From Caprella mutica (Eukaryota; Arthropoda; Malacostraca; Amphipoda; Caprellidae), in the NCBI GenBank assembly GCA_947561585.1, contig CANNZV010002574.1, positions 1 through 64,000 of the forward strand: a stretch of DNA of 64,000 bases, in the 5' to 3' direction. The notes beneath the pieces were generated by a model. It saw only the letters and a program-made list of their open reading frames with translations, was not told where the DNA came from and made no database searches. Position 1 is the stretch's first letter; every line of letters starts with the position of its first letter. The position numbers and the translations under genes were made by a program. This document shows, piece by piece, positions 23,758-34,820 of the stretch.

Positions 23758-25214
23758 AGGAAAGATATATTGTAGGGAATACACCATAAAAGTATTCTAT
23801 CGCAGAGTTCTCTATTGAAAAAGGAGTAATCTATCGACTATTGCATGTGACACTATAGTAGAAGTATAATATATAATAATATAATGTAGAGTACACCATA
23901 GTATTATATTGTAGCCGTAGGTACGCTATTGGCATAGAAGCATTATATTTACATTTCATTTACATTCCTAATGTATAGAAGCATTATATTTTGTAGGGTA
24001 CACTATAGGTCACACCATCTACAATGTGCTAGAAGCATGTTGAAAGTATAAACTATTACCGAGGTAAAAAAGTGTACGTAGATAAGTTGTAGTCAGTCTG
24101 GTATTTACTTCCTAACTAGGGTTTGACTTTATATACCGGTTTGCCGAGTTAAAGAAAGTGTTTTTGAAGATTTCTTTGCCTGGCAAGTAACACATTGACT
24201 AAGAACAAGGAATATTATTCCCTTAAATATTCTGATATGGGTATTAGTTGTCGAAATTAGTCGACAATGATACAACATTTAGTCATGAATACATTTAAGC
24301 ATTTTTCAATACAACTTTAAATTAAAAAGTATTATTTGTTCCTGAAATTATTTAAGAGGGATATGTACCAATCCAGAGAAGAAATTTCAATAAAACGCAC
24401 CAACCTACGGAAATATAAGCGAAATAATAGCTCCTCCCCCTTTTCCACTTTGTTATCAGACGAGGAAAATGAAGTACTGTCAAGGTGACCAAAACTACTC
24501 AACCTGAAACGAAATGAAATGAATGACCCGAGTCAATGAGTCAATGAAAAGAGACATGCTTTTCAAGGGGGCTCATGTTGTGACAATATGCATGCTTATA
24601 TGAATCATACTCAAAGTATAGAATAATGATATATGAATATTGTATAAATACATTCTAATAGTACAGACTATCAATAATGTCCTCTTCATTTCCCTCATAT
24701 ACGGAAGTATTTCTTTTCTCATGACTTTGTTCTCAAGGATTGTAAATTTAAATGGCGAGGCTTAATTATCTAGTTGGCTTTGATACTCCTATCCACTTTT
24801 TCCTCATAATATTCCTCAAACAAGTTCAGCATGGTAGATGATGTAAGAACTCTGCGATCTGATGTACCATTTTTTGTGATGGAGAAGTCAGGGTTGAATT
24901 ACTTATCCATTTTCCTCAGAGATTCCGCCGAGTAGTTTTGATGATATTAGTCTGATGAGAAAATGTAGTAGAATTTGAAAAAACAACAATCGGCTTGATC
25001 ATTTAAGCGATAAGTTCTGAAACAATTTGTTCTCAGAGTAGATGTTCATAGTATAAATAATTTATCAATTTATTAATTAGGAACAATTGTTGTTAAATTA
25101 GAAAGTCGATTAACAGCAAATATTAGCTAATGATGTCAGCATTCCATTTATCAAGACATTGCGGCAGTGATTGGCGATGACCGATCACTGTGAGATCACT
25201 GCTTGAAATAAATG
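23758..25214. other. Non-coding, nothing recognised
   Basis: No supportable gene. A small cluster of degenerate motifs (AGAAGCATTATATTT and GTACACTATAG) at 23880-24050 may be an old repeat. Confidence 0.55.
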
Positions 25215-26175
25215 AGTGAGAGCAGTGAGAGAAATGAGAGCAGCTATGAGAGAAATGAGAGCAGCTATTAGAGAAAAGAGAGCAGTTATGAGTGAAATGA
25301 GAGCAGCTATGAGAGTAATAAGAGTAGTTATGAGAGAAATGAGAGCAGTTATGAGAGTAATAAGAGCAGTTATGAGAGTAATAAGAGCAGCTATGAGAGT
25401 AATAAGAGCAGTTGTGAGATTAATAAGAGCAGCTATGAGAGTAATAAGAGCAGCTATGAGAGTAATAAGAGCAGTTGTGAGAGTAATAAGAGCAGTTATG
25501 AGAGTAATAAGAGCAGTTATGAGAGAAATGAGAGCAGTTATGAGAGTAATAAGAGCAGTTGTGAAAGTAATAAGAGCAGTTATGAGAGTAATAAGAGCAG
25601 TTATGAGAGAAATGAGAGCAGTTATGAGAGTAATAAGAGCAGCTATGAGAGTAATAAGAGCAGTTGTGAGAGTAATAAGAGCAGTTATGAGAGTAATAAG
25701 AGCAGTTATGAGAGTAATAAGAGCAGTTATGAGAGAAATGAGAGCAGTTATGAGAGTAATAAGAGCATTTATGAGAGAAATGAGAGCAGCTTTGAGAGAA
25801 ATGAGAGCAGTTATGAGAGTAATTAGAGCAGTTATGAGAGAAATGAGAGCAGCTATGAGAGAAATGAGAGCAGTTATGAGAGTAATAAGAGCAGTTATGA
25901 GAGAAATGAGAGCAGCTATGAGAGAAATGAGAGCTTGTTGATATGAGAGAAATGAGAGTATGATGATATGAGAAAAATGAGAGCATTCATGAGAGAGATG
26001 TGAGCATTTATGAGAGAAATGAGAGCATTTATGAGAGAAATAAAAGCATGTTGATATGAGAGCAATGAGAGCATCTTGTTATTAGAAAAATGAGAGCCGC
26101 TATGAGAGTAATGAGAGCGGAAATGAGACAGATGAGAGCATGTTGATAAGAGAGAAATGAGAGCAGTAGTCATGA
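25215..26175. repeat. 21-bp minisatellite
   Basis: About 40 units of GAGCAGTTATGAGAGTAATAA and GAGAAATGAGAGCAG types, which alternate in blocks. Units are less regular after 25930, where GTTGATATGAGAG insertions occur. The 21-bp period keeps frames open on both strands (Met-Arg-Val-Ile-Arg-Ala-Val on +), which I take as an artefact of the period. Confidence 0.95.
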
Positions 26176-27060
26176 TTATGAAAGCGTAATATTTGTTATA
26201 TTTGAAAGTTATTACCCAAAGATAAAATATTCATCGACAACATAAAAAGTATTCGCAATATAAATAGATGATGTTGTTTGTTCATTAAAGTCTTAATTTC
26301 CCTCATAATGGATTAATAATTAAAAGTATAACAAATGCTTCAAATTACCTTTTAAGGTTCACATGTCAGTTTTTACCACTACCTATTGAGGAGATTAATG
26401 ACCTGTCTTCCAAAATGAATATGGTCATATCCATGACATTTTATTCTTATTTACTAAATGTTAATCTGTCACAAAGTGACAAAAAAAGGCATTATTGAGA
26501 GGATACAAAGGAACATCACACCATGTCACTGTGAACTATCTGGAAAAAGGTACACACATGGAAAGTATAACTAACTATGTCCTTCTATGTACCGACTCAC
26601 TGCATTGCTTGATTTCTTATATCTAACCTGCATTTTTTATTTTCTTCTGCCTAAGGTGACGTACCATTAATTATCATTGCAATCATTTATTCTATAAAAA
26701 AAAACCATGTCACACAACCTTACGCCGTTAATATAGTAATGGAATACTCTCAGTGTGTCTTTGGCTACTTAATTAATAGTTATGAAATAGATTATTCATG
26801 TATCATCAGTATTTATCCTTTTCGATGAAGGTGAGGAAAAGAATTAACTCTCTCACTGATATAGTCAGTACATCTCACCGAGAAAATTACTCCCACTGCT
26901 CTCTCCCAATGGACAGATTCGAACTCCTCTGAATTTCTATATTTTAATTTGTTTTGTAATTATCAAATTATGTAATTATGTTACTATTCCAATTTATTAT
27001 CGGTATCAAATGGACTTTAATTATTGTATACCTTATATTATCATAGTTTAATCATTTACA
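26176..27060. other. Non-coding, nothing recognised
   Basis: A+T-rich sequence with no supportable feature. Confidence 0.55.
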
Positions 27061-27079
27061 TTGCATTATTATCATGATG

Positions 27080-27340
27080 TTTGTTACCTAGTTGCCTTTA
27101 CCCCTCTAAGATTGCACCAAATATGTGCCACAACAACAGAAGGATATTCTAGAGCTGCTGACATTGGCAACCAAGTTCAATGTCTTCAAGCACCTAAATT
27201 GCCTGAACGCTTTATTATAATCTCTAAAGCATTGGAAAGAATGCCTTCGTTTTTTGTCCCCATGTTTAGAGTCGCTGCTCGTCAATCCTCTTTTTGGGGG
27301 ATAACCATGACCTAAATGTTTTATCAAAAAAGACAGTTTC
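27080..27340. other. GC-richer stretch, possible old coding relic
   Basis: Base composition is less AT-biased than the neighbours, and open frames of 78-84 codons exist on both strands. One + frame, with a single stop, reads KFNVFKHLNCLNALL and then SLKHWKECLRFLSPCLESLL. No family is recognised and no splice sites support an exon, so it may be a decayed gene or transposon fragment. Confidence 0.25.
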
Positions 27341-27581
27341 AAAAATTTGCCATGAGTTAGTTTTTATTAAATGCATAACTTATTATGTTTAATGAGATGA
27401 AAATTGATGTGAACGCACATCCTTTAGTTGATAATGGGGAGTAAATTTATTATGGGAGCAAATATATTCTAATGATAATTTACTCAAACTTAGGTATTTT
27501 GTGCAATTCTGTTTGGCTGCAACCCCAAGAGTGAATCAATTTTAATTCTCAATACATTGATGATCTTTTGTTTATTTACAG

Positions 27582-27753
27582 GTAGCCAAAGGTAGAGAAA
27601 GTAATTATAGATGAGACTTCCATAGTGCTAAATGCATCATACCATCCGGATTCAGATCCTGACAAGATGGCTGGCCCGGCCGTCCCACTTGACGGAATGA
27701 GTCCGGAAGGGAGTTGGTTGAACCTACCAGAGTGCCCGAGAGGCTTTTTCTAG
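27582..27753 (+). pseudogene. Exon-like GC-rich fragment, unidentified
   Basis: About 50% GC in AT-rich surroundings. A polypyrimidine-poor acceptor (TTTACAG) precedes it, and a + frame from 27610 reads DETSIVLNASYHPDSDPDKM, then GPAVPLDGMSPEG, ending at TAG 27751-27753. The minus strand is also open (GSTNSLPDSFRQVGRPGQPS), so a dispersed repeat such as a SINE is as likely as a gene fragment. No family was recognised. Confidence 0.25.
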
Positions 27754-27851
27754 AGGAATTATAACTTTTTTCTTTCAAAACTTGGCTCTTATTGCTGGAA
27801 ATCCGGGATTTTAATAATGTAAGACCTATTTATCGAAATCAATTAAAATAA

Positions 27852-28304
27852 TGGTGGCCGGAAATTTCGGTCTCGGAATATTCGATCTTGAAATTTCGGT
27901 ATCAGAGTTATAAATGACTTCTCAACATAAATGACTGTTACGTAGTTTGCTGTATCCGCTAGTTTGTTGTACTGCACACTTAATGATTGGTTCAGAGGAT
28001 GGCACGCCCCCCAATACATCTTATTCATAAATTTAATTTATACCTGAGACCGAATATTCCGAGGCCGAAATTTCTGAGACCGAATTTTGCGCTTAAAATT
28101 CATGTTAAATAAATGACAAAACATGTCAAAATTACTAATACTACGAATCATTTTACAACAGTGAATACTGTTATCCATATTTAATAAATAAACTACACAT
28201 TTTAACTTTTCAACTTTTTCTATTATTGTTCCTAATAACACCATTATAAACTGAGACTGAATTTTCTGAGACCAAATTTTGCAAGACCGAAATTTCCTAG
28301 AACC
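27852..28304. mobile_element. Foldback element with GACCGAAATTTC arms, 453 bp
   Basis: The left end reads TGGTGGCCGGAAATTTCGGT. The right end, reversed, reads GGTTCTAGGAAATTTCGGTC. These are the same two leader types as in 19854-20656, in the opposite order. Arms of 14-16-bp units (GAGACCGAATATTCC, GAGACCGAATTTTGC) lie at 27859-27907 inverted, 28045-28096 and 28252-28304. Possible flanks TAAAATAA (27844-27851) and GAAATTAA (28305-28312) match at 6 of 8 positions. No transposase. Confidence 0.75.
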
Positions 28305-28504
28305 GAAATTAATGTAACATATTTAATCTTATTTAGTTTTATAACATTTTATTACCAAGCGAAAAATGTGAGCCTCTCAAAAACACATGCGCTGTTACTT
28401 CTTACTTTTATTTATTGATATAGCTAATTTATTCACTTAATGGAATAGCTAATATTCACTTATGGAACTTCAACTAGGCTCCAAAGACTCACTTTATCAA
28501 AAAA
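28305..28504. other. Non-coding, nothing recognised
   Basis: Short A+T-rich spacer. Confidence 0.5.
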
Positions 28505-28635
28505 TGATATGAAACTAAATAGAACCAATTATAAGCAAAATTGTCATTGATATTTATATGATAAATATATACGTTATCGATAATGAAAGTCACTGTGTTT
28601 CAGCAACACAAGTGGTTTTTAAATTAATTATGCAT
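28505..28635. repeat. Dispersed repeat, copy at 28.5 kb
   Basis: GATATGAAACTAAATAGAAC through ATTAATTATGCA aligns with 41258-41390 (GATATAAAACTAAACAGAAC to AATTATGCA). Shared internal blocks include AAAGTCAC and GTTTCA(G/A)CAAC(A/T)CAAGT. It is diverged, with no open frame. Confidence 0.65.
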
Positions 28636-29344
28636 CTATATTTCAAATTGGAACGGATTAAATTAATTAAATAGTATAGAGAAGCCTATAAATGTACAGT
28701 CTATTATATTAGATACATTTCGCAATGCCCTGTCCAAACATCCGGTAGAATTATCTCAGTGCCCCAAAGTTTACCGTGAGTGTAATAGTTTCAGTCTCGT
28801 GTACCCAATCACTCAAATCACCAAATCTGAACGATGTTTCGTGAGTCTTTCCACGCACATCTCAGTCACATCTCAACTCAAGTTATTATCTTCGGGCCAC
28901 TGAGAGAAAGATCTGAGATAGGAACACATTTAAGTTGCAGATTTGATGAATTTCATCACGAATAAACCTTCTCATTTACTAAATTATCTCATAATTATTT
29001 TCTATTTTATCATATATTCCTTTCCTGTAAATTGAGTTAGTTATATTTTATCTTAATAACGGAATTCTTCTTCATTTTCGTTATACACATACAGTAAATA
29101 ATGATACGTGACGTCATTATTAAACATGACTTATTCATAACTAACAGCGCATATAGTTACCTGTACTACTTCCAAGCTACACTATTAAAATATATAAGTT
29201 GTGTCAAGATTTTTTGCGGTTGTAATGTTCTCACAGAATAACCATCATTGTGAACTGCATATCATCATTGGATGCATTAATTAGCTAATTAAACTGCTGC
29301 TATGTTAGTGATCAAATTAATTAGAAGAGATTACAGAACCAGTA
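28636..29344. other. Non-coding, nothing recognised
   Basis: A+T-rich sequence without supportable features. Confidence 0.5.
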
Positions 29345-29722
29345 CAGTACTCATCTGTAGAGAGTTCACTCCACTGTACAGAATTTAAAATAAGAAAAGA
29401 AAACTGCTTTCTTCGTGGCAGACTATATAAAAATTTATTTTCATTTTTTAAGTATATTAATTGTAAATGTTTTTTCTTTTTTCAGGACTCTAAAAATCAG
29501 GATGTTTCACTAGACATGACTTCATTATAGAGGTGTTATACTGGTAGAACTTCTGTTTCATGAAATATAACTAATTTACTATTTGCAAATGCATGCAAAC
29601 GCATGACCATTTGTGGCAGACTAAACTAAACATGTTCAATACAGAATTTAAATAATTACACAGGGTTATATTATTTAGTATGATTCACTATACAGAGTCC
29701 ACTATAGAGTAGTCTTACTGTG
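29345..29722. mobile_element. Pogo-type non-autonomous element, diverged copy
   Basis: The right part (GGCAGACTAAACTAAACATG through CACTATACAGAGTCCACTAT to CTTACTG) is clearly related to 13305-13400 of the element at 12896. The left end near CAGTACTCATCTGTAGAGAG is less certain, and an additional end-like sequence (CATTATAGAGGTGTTATACTG) sits at about 29523. Confidence 0.45.
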
Positions 29723-29745
29723 TATGGAGTACACAGTAAGACTAC
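29709..29745. other. Perfect 16-bp inverted repeat at element end
   Basis: GTAGTCTTACTGTGTA, five bases of loop, then TACACAGTAAGACTAC. The stem contains the terminal CTTACTG of the pogo-type element and its inverted copy CAGTAAG, so two element ends appear to face away from each other. A run of about 12 C follows. Confidence 0.85.
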
Positions 29746-29759
29746 ATCCCCCCCCCCCC

Positions 29760-31261
29760 TCCATTATCCTAAATGACGTCATCATTAACGTCTCACTTCT
29801 ACAAAAAAGTGTGGAGGTGTGGTCTGCTTTTTTCAGTGTATTTTCACGTTATTGGATTAGAGTACAATTCTTATTTAATATCTTTTGAGGCCCTGACATT
29901 TTGGTTTGTATCTTTCACAGTCTTCAGTATCAAGACCTAGGATTCCATCTTAACGCAGTATTATCGTGAGCAAACAAATAAAACTACACATACAGAATTA
30001 AATACAGTTTCATTAGTTATTGTTTCTTGTTTGATCAATAAAAAAAGGTGATTTTGAATTTAATTAATTGAAATATATTGATTTAAACCTAAGAGGACCT
30101 CATACTGTTGATGTTAAATATTCTTAAGTGTTTTATTCAAACCTAACTAGTTTATATAAGTTTAAATGAAATTAAAAAGTACAATATAATATTATTTCTA
30201 CTTCTCCAACTCTGTTAACGCCGAAAAATCTCTCCCCGAAACCTATCTCTTTTTGAAGATTTTACAAATTATGTTTAATATCATCTCGTTCAATATACCC
30301 GATTCGAAATCTAAAACTCTAAAAACTTTCTGATCATAATTTGAAATTTGAATTTCTGTCCTCTCAAGATAGTGTAGAATATCAGTACGTCAATTTACAT
30401 CTATTTTTCAGAACATGAAAGAACAACATTTTGACAGTTCTGCTATCACTTCGTTGGAATGAGAATTGGTGAACATCTAATATTTTGTTGGCAAAATGAT
30501 GGAGTCTGAAAGAAGAATTCCAATTTCAATGAAAGGCTGTCAAAGTGCATGCGGCTTAGAAATAATAAGTTATAAATCCCTAACTGTTTTAGCATAGGTC
30601 AAACTGACTCCAATTAAGAAGTCTCTGGAAACGTTTCTACATCACAGAACTCCATTTTAGTTTATTGCAAGAATGGACATACGACTGGTGGGTTCTCATT
30701 TACAGAATATATTTATATAAATTTGGCGATGTTGAAAGGTTAATGAATAGTTTTGGCGGTTTGTTTAAAATAAAACATTCAAAATATCAAAATAAAACAC
30801 GAATTACTCTGTATATAATCAGTAGCTATATTTTAAATTCATTCAATATAATAGGAGAAATAATGATTCAGTCTTCATAATGAAATAACTAGCCGAAACA
30901 ATTGGTTAAATTACATAAAATGATCATTGATCAATCCATTTAATTTAAATTTAATCACCTAATTAAATTAGATTTCGATTTAATTATTTACACAAATCCT
31001 TTACTTTAAGTGATGATATTTTCCAATCTATATAATATGTAGTTCTCAACATTCACCAAACTCTGGAGATGATAATTTAGATTTAACGTCTTAGTTGTTA
31101 TTCAAATCCACTATTTATGAGACACTTTATAACAGGATATTTTGAAGAAGCAATTTGTATAAAGATGCCCATAGAACTGACCAATTAAGAAACTATTGTC
31201 CTGTTGGAGATGAACATATTATGTGTATTATTTAAATGGAGAAATTAACTAGGACAAAAAG
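29760..31261. other. Non-coding, nothing recognised
   Basis: A+T-rich sequence. Short open frames such as 30665-30880 (+) have no recognisable content. Confidence 0.55.
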
Positions 31262-31562
31262 AAGTCAGGAAGGAAGTTAAAAGGACAATGAGGATAGAGG
31301 AAGTTAAGGACAAGATGGATCGAGTCAGGAAGTAAGTTAAGGACAAGAAGGAGTCGGGGAGGAAGTTAAGGACAAGAAGGAGTCAGGAAGGAAGTTAAGG
31401 ACAAGAAGGAGTCAGGAAGGAAGTTAAGGACAAGAAGGTGTCAGGAAGGAAGTTAAGGACAAGAAGGTGTCAGGAAGGAAGTTAAGGACAAGAAGGAGTC
31501 AGGAAGGAAGTTAAGGACAAGAAGTAGTCAGGAAGGAATGTTAAAAGGACAATGAGGATAGT
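31262..31562. repeat. 29-bp minisatellite
   Basis: About nine purine-rich units containing GTCAGGAAGGAAGTTAAGGA and CAAGAAGGA. A diverged flanking unit on each side (TTAAAAGGACAATGAGGATA at 31277 and 31542) frames the array. Confidence 0.93.
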
Positions 31563-34500
31563 GGAAAAATTGAAAGAAAATTTCTAATTTGAAATTATTG
31601 TTGATGAAAATAAATGTATACATATTCCTCCAGATTCCAGATGTCCCAGTCCCACCGTAAGAGCTAGTGGCGTACAGCGAGAAAATCGACTACTTGTACA
31701 ATTCTCAGTAAATTTTGATGTAGTTTGAGGCAGGCTATTTGAGAGGAATGTGTCTTTATTTTGATGACAGCAGAAATAGAAATTTCAAAATAGGAAATCC
31801 AAAAAATTAAAATCCAAAATTCGTCAAAATATTTCTTTTTGGTAATTTTGAAATGTCTGATACAAAAAATTCTAAAATAATTTCAGATCAAATCATTCAC
31901 TATAATATTATCTTCAACTTGGGAGAAATATAATAAAATTGAGCTAAAATTAGGATAGTTGTGATAAAATTGAAATGAAATTTAATTTGAAAAATTTCTA
32001 TAAAATTTATACTAGACATTTATCAAAAAATTGTCACGAACTAAAATTTCTTAGATTTAAATTTTACATATTATATCAAAACTCAACTACATTGGACTGT
32101 AAATATGTTTGAAAGAACGTTCAGAAACCCTAAATAAAAATGTTTCCACCCATAAAGGAAGAGAACGTTTTCTTTTGGAAAACATCGAAGAAAACTGCTG
32201 AAATTTATTTTCAGGGTAGACTACAAAAAAAAACTCATTTTTGCGAAAATCAGAAAAAAAAATCCATTTTTCAATCCAAAGCACGTATATGCCTACTTTT
32301 ATGTTAGTAATAATTAGTATGTCCTAAATGGAAGTCGTCAATAATAGCCCACATCAAAGAGTTATTAAATTATTTATTTACGATTATTCTATTCACTTCA
32401 CACTGTGAAGATTACAGCTAATTATTCTAAATTTCGAAAACGTCTTTGAAAACGGTTCTTCCGGAGTACTATAAATCCGGTACTCTATCTAATTATATAC
32501 AGAGGTTCCCCAAGGCATAACTAGTAATATCTTTTTCATTTCTTCATTAAAATGTCAGTTTTTCAAGCAATTGAGCAGCTTTAATTGCTTTCGAAGTGAC
32601 GGCCTTGAGTCAGCATCTTTAATGGCCTCTTTCCTCGCCCACAAAAGACCAATATATTAATATAATTATCATTAGCGATAGGAGAAATGAAGTAAAAGTG
32701 GAAAAGAAGAACAAGAGTGTCCAGTCATGGTTGACAGGGAGTTGGTACTTTTTGCTACCTTCATTGCTATGATTTTGAGTAAATGTCACAGTTAAGAGTT
32801 TATACAGTCAGACTTGTTCAGAATTTCTAATGAAATTATCAAAGACTTTTTAACGATAGACTAAAAAGTAGTCAGAAGAGATTGGACAAAAACTATCGAC
32901 TTTTTTAGTTGTTTAAATTAACATCGAAAATAATTTAGAGTATAGGATTGCAAATTTTAATTACTTTGTTCAATTTTCTTAACCTATAATTAGAATTGCA
33001 AATAGATCAAAATAATTAATTTCTATTGTACATTTATATATGCTATAAGGTGTTATTTCTTTTCACAATTTTAATTATTATAATTGATATTTATTAACAG
33101 TTTTAATAGATTTTCATGAATAATTTATTTTAATGTGAACAAAATGCTTAACTCTGAATCATATCCATCGCTAAAACAAAACAATGGCTACTGGCGTGTG
33201 TTAAACCTAAGCGTTTTATTTTCAGCCAAAACTTTGACGTAGAGGCCTGTAATTAACAACACTTACATAACCTTAGAAATGAGCATCTTGAACCACTCTG
33301 AGCTAATCCATGGCATATCTTTATTATCAGATAAGAAAAAGAAGAAAGTGAAACTGTTTTTCAGTCCCTTCTTTTGTTTTGTATGTATATTGCACAATAT
33401 TTATGACTATTGAGCGGTGGGAGAACGAATTACTATCTATTCTGCATGTGATGAAGTAAAAAATTCTCAGAATATATTTTATACACAGCTTTTTGGAATG
33501 AAATAGGAAATTGATTTTCCTTTAAAGCGTAAAACTGTGTCCAAACCATATTTAATACTCTGCCTAAGCCATATACAGATATTCTGCCTGAACAATGTTA
33601 ATAATTATTATGTCTAAAGTCTAAACCATTCAATAAATCAATTATTAACTAATCATACAATATCTGTAATTTGTGATAACAAAAGTGGTCACAAATCAGG
33701 CTCTTCTACCTTCCTACTAAAGTCACGTGACAGTAACTCTAATGTGTTTAAAACAATCAAAGAAAAGAGAACATCTTGGACGGTAAGTGAATGCAAGGCG
33801 ACAGCAATAACTCGGTCATCGTATGAGACAGTATTTCCCATAGAATAGACACCAATTAACTCTTTATCGTTCAGATAACCGATTTTCATACTCACTTTAA
33901 GTGATTAAATATGATTACAAGAGCGATAAAGGATTACTAATTTTGCCAACTCATTTCCATTATATAACCTAAATTTGCTCGTGTCGACTCCTTCAAATGA
34001 TTACTAATCACTGGAATATATATATAAGCCATTGAACTTATTGAGCTGGTAATCGTGATATTTCAACAGAAATAAACAGTATTAGAAATTAAACTGCTTT
34101 TAACTTCTATCATTACTTTTAATCATAATTTTCTATTCATGCATCAAATATCTCGACTGTAATATGATATACTTAAATAAAATGATTTATAACGTCCTTT
34201 TTACATACAACATTTCTAATTATAGTAGTCATTATATGCTTAGATTGTTTACGTAATTATTTAAATAGTTGTTGCAATGAAATAATTTTCTCATTTTTTT
34301 CTAATTCTTGTGTTTATGCATTCTAAATAATTATAATCAATCAATTAATCGAGTAAATCAGAGAGTTCGAGACATTCCGATTTTCTGCAGCATCTGATTT
34401 CAAGGTCAGTCAATTTACTCTCTATATCTGCCTTTGTTTACCTTAATAACTATTTCTGTAATTCTAACTTAATAGCTTAATCGAGAAGGTAACTATGAAT

Positions 34501-34763
34501 TAAATATAATCATAGAATATATAGAATATAAAAATTATTCGTAATCAACACAAGTATAAAAATTTCAAGCTAATTAGTTAAAAAATGTATATTTAAATTG
34601 TCCTTTACGTAGTTCCACGTTGTTGCACCCATATTCTTTCTAAAGTCTGTTCTACATAGCTAAGCCAATTAACATCTACACCGAACGAACTGAATGGCAG
34701 AGGGTAAAAAAGTAGGTATCCACGTAGCGCTGAGGTAGCGGCAAAAAGATCGCAGGTGAAGCA
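31563..34763. other. Non-coding, nothing recognised
   Basis: Upstream region of the first Tweedle gene. A 68-codon open frame on - at 33689-33895 lacks support. A slightly GC-richer stretch at 34680-34760 directly precedes the TATA box. Confidence 0.5.
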
Positions 34764-34800
34764 TATAAAAGTGGCTGGCGTTAACCACTCCTCACATTCG
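34764..34800 (+). promoter_or_regulatory. Core promoter of the first Tweedle gene
   Basis: TATAAAA lies at 34764-34770, and an arthropod-type initiator, TCACAT, places the start site at A34794, exactly 30 bp downstream. The start codon follows at 34821, giving a 5' leader of about 27 nt. Confidence 0.75.
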
Positions 34801-34820
34801 ACCTGAACAATCCGTCACGA

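Noticed and set aside
25216..25941. Repetitive protein of 241 codons
   Set aside because: It is produced by a 21-bp minisatellite that is open on the opposite strand as well.
33689..33895. 68-codon minus-strand open frame upstream of the Tweedle cluster
   Set aside because: No recognisable motif, signal peptide or splice partners; frames of this size are expected by chance.
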